The translations under genes were made by a program, and so were the position numbers. The notes beneath the pieces are model-generated. The model was not told the origin of the DNA. It ran no database searches and was given only the letters and a program-made list of their open reading frames with translations. DNA of 64,000 nucleotides from Neoscytalidium dimidiatum (lineage: Eukaryota > Ascomycota > Dothideomycetes > Botryosphaeriales > Botryosphaeriaceae), in NCBI GenBank assembly GCA_037367355.1, contig CM074703.1, forward strand, positions 1,550,001 through 1,614,000. The letters run 5' to 3'. How positions within the stretch are numbered: the stretch's first letter is position 1; each line of letters opens with the position of its first letter. Shown piece by piece: positions 47,394 to 56,762 of this stretch.

Positions 47394-48214
47394 TGCGGTG
47401 CGGACTCAGCGCACTTTATACACTGGAGAATGGTCGTTCCCGAATCTTGTGAAGAGCGCACCAGATTTGAATTCTGTGTTTATTCGCTCTCGGAAGGATA
47501 TGAAGTGGTTTAGGGTACTGAGTCTGCAGAATTACATAAGAAGGGGACATCGCACCTGGGCTCAGTATTGACAAACTGCATCAAAATGCAGGGGTGCTGT
47601 TACCAACAAAAAAGTGATGACTCTGGTTCTGTGATTGATCTTATCGGCCAGACAAGTTCTACGCAGCTAACAGTAAAGAGGTGCGCACCATTCGGTGGTC
47701 TGCGGGCCATTGTATTCCCCTCAGCCGCACGCAATTTGATGTCATGGAATCGAATAGAGCGATGACTCCCATTTTCTCGAGAGATATGGCCTCGACGTGT
47801 CGTAAAACGGTGAAAGCGCTCGTTGTGACACAGGGAGCTCGGCATACGTAATTGTTACGCTTCAGGCGCCGAAAGATCTACAATACCGACTCCGCGCATC
47901 AATCATGATGCACTTATTTCGTCGCGGCTGCTGCAAGAAATCCTGCACCTACCCTAAGCCGCAATGAACCGTGCGACTGGCGTAATAAAGAAGCCACTAT
48001 TGGTGAAAAACCAGCATTCATGGTGGTTGCTTAGCACCAGGATTGCATGCACTTAAATATCTCCGGTCACGTCCTCCACGAGACCATAAGAAATAAGCCC
48101 AAGTGATTGCTGGTGCTATGCAAACGGACCTTCAGAACGAACATCCATCCATCAATCTCAGGTCTTTCCCGCAGTAAAGCCTCGCCGCATCTCCGTCTCA
48201 CGTACACGGCAGCC
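47394..48214. other. Intergenic region, no gene seen
   Basis: About 0.8 kb holding the 3' flank of the methyltransferase and the promoter of the FAD/Rieske gene. Only short open frames occur. Confidence 0.6.
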
Positions 48215-49891
48215 ATGGATCTTACGCGCCCCCCAGCCGCCCGCTTCCTTACCGCTTCCTCCCGCCCACCCAACCGCTTCCTGCGCACCAACGGCGAGAC
48301 CGACTCCGTCTGGACCCACTCCCTGCCTTACACCAAGTACCCGACCTTCCCGCAGCTGACTGACGACATCGAGGCCGACATCTGCGTCGTCGGCGCCGGC
48401 ATCGCCGGCATCTCGACCGCCTACGAGCTGGTGCGCCGCGGCCACGACGTCGTCATGCTCGAGGCGCGCGACGTCGTCGCCGGCGAGAGCGGGCGCACCA
48501 GCGGCCACCTGACGAGCGACCTGGACGACGGGTACGTCGAGATCGCGAAGAAGCACGGGGACGAAGGCGCGCGGACGGCGGCGGAGAGCCACGCGTGGGC
48601 GTTGAAACACGTCGGGGAGGTGGCGGCGGCGCTGGGGATCGAGTGCGAGTACAGGCGGGTGCCGGCGTACGAGATTTCGCAGCACGCGCGCGGCGAGAAG
48701 GGGCATGAGGAGGAGGTCGGGAGCATCAAGGCGGAGGTGGAGAAGGCGAGCGGGCTGGGGTTGAGGGCGCGGTTCGAGGAGGGCCTCGCGATCAAGGGTT
48801 GGGAGGGGCAGGTTGATCAGCGCGATGCGGCTGTCTTCGACGACCAGGCGACGTTCCATCCGACGAAGTATCTGGTGGGCGTTTTGAAGTGGCTCAAAGA
48901 GCAATCGAACTTCCGTTGTTTTACCCGCACGCGCGTGACGGATATTCAAGAGCAGGGTGTCGAGGTTCTGGGTATTGGGAACAAATCCGTTGAAGTTTCA
49001 ACAATGACAGGATCGAAGATCAAATGTGCGTACGCGGTAGAGGCTACGGCTGTCCCTCTCCAGAAGCTCAGCGTCATTGCTGAGATGGAGTACAGCCGCT
49101 CTTACTGCATTGCCATCCGCGTTCCCAAGGGCCTGATGGAAGACTGCCTTATCTACGACCAAGCAGAACAGTACAAGTATGTCAGGCTCACCGCTTGTGA
49201 CGAAATGGATGACTATGCGGTGGTTGGTGGCTGCGACCATAAGGTAGGCCAAGAGGACACCACGACACGCTTTGACGAGTTGGTGAAATGGTTCCGCGAA
49301 CGCTTCCCTGCAGCGGGCGACGTCGATTACCGATGGAGCGGCCAGATATGGGAGCCCGTTGACTTCATGGCCTTCATCGGAAAGAACCCGCATATGAAGC
49401 GAACCTTCATCGTTACGGGCGATAGCGGTGATGGGCTGACGCATGGCGTTTTGGCCGGTAGACTCATCGCGGACGAAATCGACGGAGCATCAAACCCATG
49501 GAGCAAGCTCTACGACCCTTCTCGAATCGTCAGCATTGCGAAAGCCTTGCCCCACATGCTAGCACACGATGTGCAGATAAACACTCAGTACAAGCGCTTC
49601 TTGCAATCGGATATCGATGATATTGAGGATCTGGGCAAGGGCGAGGGTGGTGTCCTTAATCCGAAGACTTCCAAGCCTGTTGCCGTCTACAAGGATGAGA
49701 ATGGACAGGTTCAGAGGTTCAGCGCTCTCTGTCCGCACATGAAGGGCGTAGTATGCTGGAACGCGACAGAGAAGAGTTGGGATTGTCCGATACACGGCAG
49801 CAGGTTCAGCAAAGAGGGTGTCTGCGTTGCCGGCCCGGCCAAAATGGGATTGGACCCGGAAGGCTCGGCTGGCGAGGCACAGCAACAGTAG
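48215..49891 (+). CDS. FAD-dependent oxidoreductase fused to a C-terminal Rieske domain
   Basis: Intronless, 558 residues. The N-terminal two thirds is a DAO-type FAD oxidoreductase: ADICVVGAGIAGISTAYELV (dinucleotide fold, about residues 55-75), ARDVVAGESGRTSGHLT, then WSGQIWEPVDFMAFIGKN and VTGDSGDGLTHGVLAG. The C-terminal 70 residues form a Rieske [2Fe-2S] domain with ligands Cys506 and His508 (C-P-H) and Cys524 and His527 (C-P-I-H). Such fusions presumably pass electrons between flavin and cluster while oxidising or demethylating an amine or amino acid; the substrate is unknown. The start is the first ATG in frame. Its stop is only 112 bp from the stop of the convergent aquaporin gene. 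No signal peptide is visible. Confidence 0.92.
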   Translation: MDLTRPPAARFLTASSRPPNRFLRTNGETDSVWTHSLPYTKYPTFPQLTDDIEADICVVGAGIAGISTAYELVRRGHDVVMLEARDVVAGESGRTSGHLTSDLDDGYVEIAKKHGDEGARTAAESHAWALKHVGEVAAALGIECEYRRVPAYEISQHARGEKGHEEEVGSIKAEVEKASGLGLRARFEEGLAIKGWEGQVDQRDAAVFDDQATFHPTKYLVGVLKWLKEQSNFRCFTRTRVTDIQEQGVEVLGIGNKSVEVSTMTGSKIKCAYAVEATAVPLQKLSVIAEMEYSRSYCIAIRVPKGLMEDCLIYDQAEQYKYVRLTACDEMDDYAVVGGCDHKVGQEDTTTRFDELVKWFRERFPAAGDVDYRWSGQIWEPVDFMAFIGKNPHMKRTFIVTGDSGDGLTHGVLAGRLIADEIDGASNPWSKLYDPSRIVSIAKALPHMLAHDVQINTQYKRFLQSDIDDIEDLGKGEGGVLNPKTSKPVAVYKDENGQVQRFSALCPHMKGVVCWNATEKSWDCPIHGSRFSKEGVCVAGPAKMGLDPEGSAGEAQQQ

Positions 49892-50003
49892 ACAAGAGAA
49901 GCATAACTGTACCAACGGTTCATGAGGTAAAGCATCAGGTATCAGGTATTGAGTGGGTAAATTTGCATTTTTGCGGAATAGCGATATTAAGTATGAGGTT
50001 GCT

Positions 50004-51250
50004 TTACACTTCAGCCGTCTTACTGCTTCTGCGTTGCCTCTCCCTGTCTTTGGAATTTCGCCTTTGGATCGACTGGTCAAAGAAACGCTTCAGCCCAAGC
50101 CATGGACTGTTAACGGGACTAGGCCCAGTGAAGACTAATGTGTCATAGAGGAAACTACCCGCAATAGCCCCAACGAATGGCATGAGCAATGGCACCCAAA
50201 AGTAATATCCGTTTGTGGTCCAGACATCGATCGGATAGCCTACGGCGCTTGAAAGCACACGGCCGGAGAAATCAAGGGCAGGATTTACCGCACCACTAAG
50301 GAGGCATTAGATAAAGTGCGTTAGAAGCTGGTCGATATTTATTGACTTACCCAGTCTCCCAGCCGAAGGCCACACCAATACCGTAGAACAGGAAGAACAT
50401 AGCCAATGGGAAGAAGTTGCCTCCCGCCTTTGAGATGCCGTTATTGTAGTCGTCCTTGAGCGCAGATACGACGACTGTGATCAGCCCCGTTGGGATGATT
50501 ACAGAAAAGACTTGGGACTCCCTTGGCGCGTATGGTTGCGGGTAGGTTGCGAAGATCTGAGCTGTCGCCTTGGAAGTTGGCGGAACCAAGCGCTCGCCAT
50601 GACCAGCATACCAATCAATGGCGGAGATGTAGTTGCCGTACACGAGCGCTGCTGCAACAAAAGCGCCAAGGAATTGTGCAAAGACAATGGCAGGGAGAGA
50701 TCGCCAGGGTAACCCACGGAACATGCAGTTGGCAAGGGTGATGGCAGGGTTCAGGTACGCTCCGGAGTCGCCGGCAATGTAGATTCCTAGCATGACTCCG
50801 ATCCCGGTACTAAAGAAGAAGAAGAAGAAGAAGGTTAACAAGAGAAGTGAAAGAGGAGGGGGAAGCATACCCCCACGGGACAGACATGAACGTGCCGTAG
50901 CCGAAGCCTCCAGGCGCAGTTTGTTGTCCAGCGCTCAGCAAAGATTGTGCAATGCTACCGCTGTAGAACATTGTAAGGATCATCACACCTAGAAATTCGG
51001 AAAATGGTTCCTGAAGTGTCGCACGAATCCTGGACCATAGTAGACGGTCTGCACCAGACCAGTGTCTCTTGGGGGGTCGATTCTCCTCAAGTCCCACCAG
51101 GGCACGTGCGCTACGACGACGCGGGCGGTCTGATGTTGAGCCAGGGTGCCGCTCCGGCGAAAATGGCAATGAGGACTTTTCATCTGATTCAGGAGGAGAT
51201 CCTGTGCGGTCTGGTGAGTCAGCATCCCAGTTGATGTGACGGGAGTCCAT
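50004..51250 (-). CDS. Aquaglyceroporin (MIP family)
   Basis: Three exons on the minus strand, 51250-50871, 50809-50351 and 50295-50004 (introns 61 and 55 nt), giving 376 residues. It is a six-helix channel for glycerol, water or other small neutral solutes in the plasma membrane. The hydrophilic N-terminal tail (about 80 residues) is followed by membrane helices. The first NPA box is Asn147-Pro-Ala (AYLNPAITLANC) and the second Asn284-Pro-Ala (GAVNPALDFSGR). The Asp after the second box (NPALD) is as in glycerol facilitators. The residue directly after the second NPA is Leu287, where most MIPs have the selectivity-filter Arg. The length and tail are usual for fungal aquaglyceroporins. Confidence 0.92.
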
Positions 51251-51592
51251 GGTGGCCGCGTTGTGGCGTCAAGCTTGCGTTCGTTGTTGCGAGATGGGAA
51301 AGTTGAGATCTGCATTTAAATCTAGCATTTTCCATGCTCCTAAAACCAGAATTCGCTTTGAAATTCAATGTCGTCCATATGACGAAACCCTGTTGCCAAA
51401 GATCAGGATCTCGCTGGTGCATCGGCCCTTCTGCAAGATGTCAGATAGCGGTTGGGACCCACTTGCGCGGAGCGTATGCCGGTCGCAAGATGATGTGCCT
51501 CGCAAAGAGGCATGAAAAATTACTGACAGGGAGGCAAATGCAATGCAAGTCGACCCCGTCCAGTAAAGGCTGAACATCCAGCTTTTCTCCCG
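51251..51592. other. Intergenic region between two minus-strand genes
   Basis: 342 bp holding the aquaglyceroporin promoter and the 3' end of the UstYa-like gene. No further feature seen. Confidence 0.55.
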
Positions 51593-52680
51593 CTATGCCT
51601 GATAAGGCTGTCCTTCACCTTTTGGCCGCGGCACATGCAAATCTCCGTGATGCCTTCTCAACATGTATTCATGTATGAGGTCAAAGTTCCTGCAAGTCTG
51701 GGTTTGAGCCGTATCGACGTATTGATCCTTTATTCCCGGCCGCCATTTCGTTGGAATGATTGTGGCGGCGCCCTGGCACTGAATAACTTGACGCAAGTGG
51801 TCGATGCAATGCCCTTTGATGGATCGATCAGCTCAAATTCAAGTTCGGAATAATTTCCGCATACATACACTGGTGGGTCATGTTGTGATGGGGATTCTCC
51901 GGATAATAGTCCCTATGCAGGGCCATACGTAGTTGGTTCTGGGATGATGTTCAGCCGTAAGTACGGAATGTTTTGTAGGAAGTCAGGCTAACTCACGAGG
52001 CAGTGCAGGCTGTGGAACATATCAAAACTGATGTCATAATTAGCGTTTGTGAGTTACGTATCTTTGTGGCCTACGGAGAGGACATACCCTCCAGTGAACC
52101 CCCCAACGGCTTGATCGCGATAGATCTCGTAACCTTCTCCCCAGAGTGTCTTTGCCTCCTGCTCGGACAATGAGAAATATCGTCCATCCAGAAGGTTGTG
52201 CCAAGCCTCATCTATATCACCATTGGGTTCGCCAACGTAGGTACGCTCTGCTGGTGCGTCTAGCAAGAACAGTTCGCCGTCCTCAGTGAAATCAACGCCA
52301 CCGGTGAACTTTCTCTGCTCTATTTTGACCAAGGACTTCGGCACTGCACAAATGATTCTCAGTATCAATCCCGGCCTTCCAAAATGTGTTTTTAACTTAC
52401 AAACCACTTTCTCCGTAGTGAACAATGTTTCGTAGGTGCCAAGAGCTGGCGGAAGGTCTTCCTGTTGGTTCCATCTCGCGACTATGAATCCTAGGATGAA
52501 CATGAATAGTGACTGCGCTACACATGCTGCAATAAATATCCACTTCTGCCTCTTGTGCCTGGAGGGCAACTGACGATGATTCATTGCCAGTGCATCATCC
52601 CCATCTTCGGACCCATCATGAACAGGATGGTACTTTCCCTCCTGAGGTAGGAAAGGCAACTGTACTTCCTCTAACGCCAT
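51593..52680 (-). CDS. UstYa-like (DUF3328) oxidase
   Basis: Five exons on the minus strand, 52680-52401, 52343-52088, 52027-51997, 51938-51869 and 51813-51593 (introns 55-60 nt), giving 285 residues. UstYa-family proteins are type II membrane proteins, many acting as copper-dependent oxidases in cyclic RiPP (dikaritin) and other fungal metabolite pathways. Visible features: a soluble N-terminus, one membrane helix near residues 48-67 (IFIAACVAQSLFMFILGFIV), FTGGVDFTEDGELFLLDAP, EAWHNLLDGRYFSL, and two HxxHC motifs, FHSLHCL followed by HQWHC. The second motif is created by the intron 4 splice. Both active-site motifs are intact. No precursor peptide or tyrosinase gene is visible nearby. Confidence 0.88.
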
Positions 52681-53908
52681 TTTTAGAGGTTCGAGCTTAG
52701 TTGTTGAAAGAAAGCCAGAATGTGGGCATTGTTCCTCTTAACTACTGAATCGTGCATGACCAACAGGTCCGTGAACGCCTCAATCAGCGGTTTTGAATGA
52801 CTCGGAATACGGGTTGGCAAGACCTGCCAAGGTTTTCGCTAATCCCGCAGAATACACTTATACTATTAAAGGACACTGGCTTAAACAACCTACAGTGGAT
52901 TTTACGTTATTTAGCTATGCTCAATTCCTCCGGGAGGGCAATGATGGATTGCGAGGTCGTATCTGGCCTAGCACAAAGCCTTCTATGTGATGATGCAGCG
53001 TAAGTCGTGTCGGTTCATCGGCAACGCTGGCGGGATGCCTTATAATCTGGGCGCCAACCTCTAATCAAATGCGTTACAAGTTGCCGAGCCGAGATAGTTG
53101 GCATCTTTGGAGTCGGTTTGTTTCTCCTCCACACATCTAGGATCGTGACACTTATTGGTGCGTGATGCGCGTAAAGCACGAGGTCGGTCTCATTGTACAA
53201 AGTCCTCGAGGAAGAGGTGGCGCGATCTGAGCATTCATTTTCGACAAGACGCATTAAGTCAAATTTACACACCCTGCAACCTCTATAGCACGAGCCTACC
53301 CTGAAGCTGCGGCTATCAGTGAAGCCGAAGTATTTAAAAATAGGTAGATAGTGGAAGTAGATAACATTGACAATGGGCTGTACCGTGAGATAACCCTTCA
53401 GCCAATCAGAACTTCCGCACGCCGCAACCACCCGGCGAGATGCATTCTTTCAAATGCTCAAACATGATGAATCGTAAATGTTCCCTGCTTCCCAACCTGA
53501 AAGAAATGGTGACAGATGCCTTTGAGGCTCTCAAATATCCGACTTCCATTCCGCGAAAATATACTGCTGTGGAATTCACCGCGGTCTAACCAAATGATAA
53601 GCCTAAAAAGCTAGACGGCCGGATCATCTTGCTACCGCACCAGGGGGCAAGGTCGGAGGTGGCCGGGAAGTATCTTAGTCTGCTTTCTCGTCACATAATT
53701 CTCTGGTCAATCGACTGCCGCAGACTTGCGAGTCTTCTAAAGGTCATATGCAGCTGTTAGCGTAGTGCTCGAGTGTTGCGAAGGGGATCATTCGAATTGG
53801 TTCAGAAAACTGTAGGAATGGAAGTACACAATGTTGAGCAAATTTGCCGCTGAACGCTGCTCATACGCAATTGCGGTCCAGACCGCGAGCATAGGTGCGT
53901 CCTCGTGA
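52681..53908. other. Intergenic region, no gene seen
   Basis: About 1.2 kb, AT-richer than average. A 138-codon minus-strand open frame at 53015-53431 has no recognisable domain or signal peptide. I searched by eye for a secreted precursor with repeated cores and Lys-Arg sites and found none. Confidence 0.5.
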
Positions 53909-55347
53909 TCAGATTTCCCCTTCGCAGATGGACGCGCCAGATATGGGTGACGTCGGCAGATAACTAGACGTTGCGGGAGGGAAGCCTTCATCGGAGTAGT
54001 CTGGAGCTTCGAGGGCAGATGAGTAGGTTGGGACGCCACAGCCTTCCTTGCTGATCTGCAGGGGCATCTTAAGAGATAGCGTGCTGGTAGCTGACACTGG
54101 GATGGATATTCGGAGCTGGTAGGTACGGGAAACGAAGCAGGAGTGGAACGTGGGGACCAAGGAAACCCTCTCAGGGACTGTTATGGGCACTGTCAATGCC
54201 ATACTGTAGAAGTGACCGCTGGTTGAAAGAGAATGCCTCTGCCATTTTCCGGGACTGATTGTACGGGAATTGAGCGGGATGGACCGGGAAAATAATGCCG
54301 CCGTCAATTCCTGCTGCAGATCCTGCTTGGTCGGGAAAGTCTCTCGAGGAGTTGTGGCGAAGAAAGTCATGCCGGTAAGTTTAAATTTGACCTTCCGTAG
54401 ATTTGGGGGCTTGCAATTATCGCTCTCGGGAATATATTGTAGGTTGACATTAATGAACGCGGGCCCGGGTAGACAGAGTGTGGAGGACGGGTGCGTCTCC
54501 ATGATTAATCGGCCTTTTTATACGGCCTCCTAATGTGCGAATATTGACTTTGTCGTGAACTTTGGAGTTCTTGCGATCACTTTCGGGAATAAGTCTGAGG
54601 TCATTGAGATACGTTGGTCTGACGCAAATGGTATGACTGCTCTCCAAACGTGATGAAGATCCCCAGTAGTCGCTCTCAGTTAATTCAACACTGGCGAGGA
54701 TTGCATAAGAGATGCAGACATAGTCTGGGTAGAAAATATCTGCATCTGGTCCAAAGTCATGGCCGATGCTTGGGGGTAGTCGTCGGTGTGCCTCACGCAC
54801 CGTCTCTCTGCATGCGTGATCACACGACCGTCGAGAGATACGCTCTGGAAGGATAAACGAAAAGGGAAACCGGTAACCTTGGCCTGACTTGAAAAGGTAT
54901 TCATCGGGTATTAAATCGATATCAATGCTTTCCTGCATACGGAGAAATGTGAAGGTAACATCCGGTGAGCCTGAAATGTGAGGAATACTGCTCAGCCTAT
55001 CGACAAAGGTTTTGGCGGTTCCTGCTTGTGGCGAATCAGTGAGATGTAGAAATATCATTCGACTTCGCCACCAGGAGCTTACCGACAAGAGAGACTCGGA
55101 TAGACTTTACGGGAATGGGGGTCAATGTGGAGATTGTTACATCCCCGCTAACCGTATCCAGCACGGAGAAGAAAGGTAAAGCCACGGTGGAAGCGGAATC
55201 GCAGCGGAAGATGGATATGGAGACCTGGGGCTTCGCCAGTCTCCCCATTATGGTAATGACAGATTGGTCTAGAAGGCTGTCAACTGAGGGGTCTGCAAGG
55301 CCGCAGTGCAATGACACGTCGAAAAAGGCGGAGTGAGTAGAAGTCAC
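53909..55347 (-). pseudogene. Arrestin-like protein, frameshifted and without a clear start codon
   Basis: Minus-strand segments 55347-55083, 55024-54500 (approximate) and about 54515-53909 together cover an arrestin-type protein. The N-terminal part reads FFDVSLHCGLADPSVDSLL and splices over a 58-nt intron to VAGTAKTFVDRLSSIPHI, then DEYLFKSGQGYRFPFSFILP and RLPPSIGH. The C-terminal part has LCLPGPAFINVNLQYIPES and ends with Tyr-containing PY-like motifs (VPTYSS, APDYSD). Arrestin-related proteins recruit Rsp5-type ubiquitin ligases to membrane transporters. Two defects are seen. Between LGGRIK and the Met-Glu-Thr-His block the frame shifts by one base at a T5 run (54515-54519). The N-terminal frame begins with a GTG and has no upstream in-frame ATG. 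This is either decay or a sequencing error plus a missed first exon. Confidence 0.7.
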
Positions 55348-55434
55348 CCTTGCATCCCTTGACAGTCGGGATTTTGTACCTTTTCTGTCGGGAATCGGCC
55401 GCGAAAAAGGAGGCTCCTTTAGACTCTGCCGGCT

Positions 55435-55924
55435 TCATATGAACGACCATCCGGCCCCACTCTTCGAGCTGCCTCGACCAATGCGGGGGGGATTAGGCCA
55501 ACTTGGACCCTGTTTGCCTGCCAGATCCCCTTCAGGCAGACGTCGCCAGAGCACGCAGGCCTCCCCGAAGTACTTTGTGTCTTGAGACGGCCACGTTTGC
55601 GATTGAGTCATTGACCTTGGGGCCTGGACCAGTGAACCTGTACGCCCGGTTCGACTGGAGGGCGCTAGTCCGAATGGGAAATGATGTTGCTGCAATGTCA
55701 AGATAAGATTCTCACCGCAAAGATCCGACGCAGCCCTTCATGTCCGCTATATATCTTGCGTGCCGCCTCGTGGCGATGACGTCGTGTGCAGGCATAATAA
55801 TGGTGAAATACCTCACCGATATTAAGGCTGCTCCCGCATGAGCAGGAGGCCTCACTGTACCAGGATAGTTCTGAAGCTGACTCGTCAGCACATCCGTCAA
55901 CGTGATCTCAATCAAAGCATTCAC
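55435..55924 (-). other. Possible gene relic upstream of the arrestin
   Basis: On the minus strand an ATG at 55924 opens MNALIEITLTDVLTSQLQN, and a plausible intron (donor after TTAATATCG, acceptor TTGACATTGCAG near 55698) follows. Downstream, protein-like stretches occur in two different frames (YRFTGPGPKVNDSIANVAV, then after a stop in that frame IWQANRVQVGLIPPHWSR). No continuous product can be built. I do not recognise the family; it may be a decayed gene or chance. Confidence 0.3.
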
Positions 55925-56762
55925 AAAGAGGGTTCGATACAGTACGCTAAAAAATTCATACCGTACCAGTACTCCATCGTATTTCGCGCGATACTTGATC
56001 GTGTCTCTTCTTAGTATCTTAACCGGTGAGTTTTATAATACGAGCTCAGAACTCCGAAAGAAGGACCGAGTCCTGTTGCCATGACTAAGAAGGACCGACC
56101 GATTCGGCCTTTTCCAAACACACCAGATGGCGTGCAGAAGGTTTACAGTTAACTTCGCGCCTGCAAACACCATGCAGAAAACATGCAAGTCAATATGAAG
56201 GCATCTCTTAGGCGGTTCACAGGGCAGAAAGAGCCTCAGTTACCTCCATATATGATGGTCGTCAAATGCAGTAGATAAGCGAATTGCTGTGCTACACCTA
56301 CGCCAGAGTTGGACCGAATAAGTGGCGAATATCTCGGTGTATTAGCTCAGGGCGCCTTCTTCCTCAAGGCCTTAAAACTCGTGATACGAACGTGCTCATT
56401 GGGCAGGCTTAGGCATCCGCAGCCGACTTGACAAGATAGTCCGGTACGTAGTCCAGACTGACCGGTCCTTCAGGGGACGTGTTGTCAACCACAGGGCAGT
56501 AGCTGTGCGAGTGGCTGAGAAAGAGAAGAGTGTCCGTAGGATGAGTCGCCAGTGGTCATTGTCTTGCATCTGCAGCTGCCGCCTAGATCCGTTGGGCACA
56601 TCAATAGTAAAGTTCTTTTGTATAAATATCTGTGAGAGAGACCTAAACGAGCATTCAGTATTCAGACATCCCTCAAAGCATTAACTTTAGTACTCCCTTG
56701 TCATAAGTCCCATTCTTTATTAGTACTGTCCTTTCACACTACGACGTTCCAAGTTCACGAAA
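55925..56762. promoter_or_regulatory. Intergenic region with promoter of the 2OG oxygenase
   Basis: A TATAAATA lies at 56621-56628, about 135 bp upstream of the start at 56763, followed by a pyrimidine-rich leader. No gene seen in the rest. Confidence 0.5.

Noticed and set aside
53015..53431. 138-codon frame considered as a RiPP precursor for the UstYa-like enzyme
   Set aside because: No signal peptide, no repeated core, no regular Lys-Arg processing sites.
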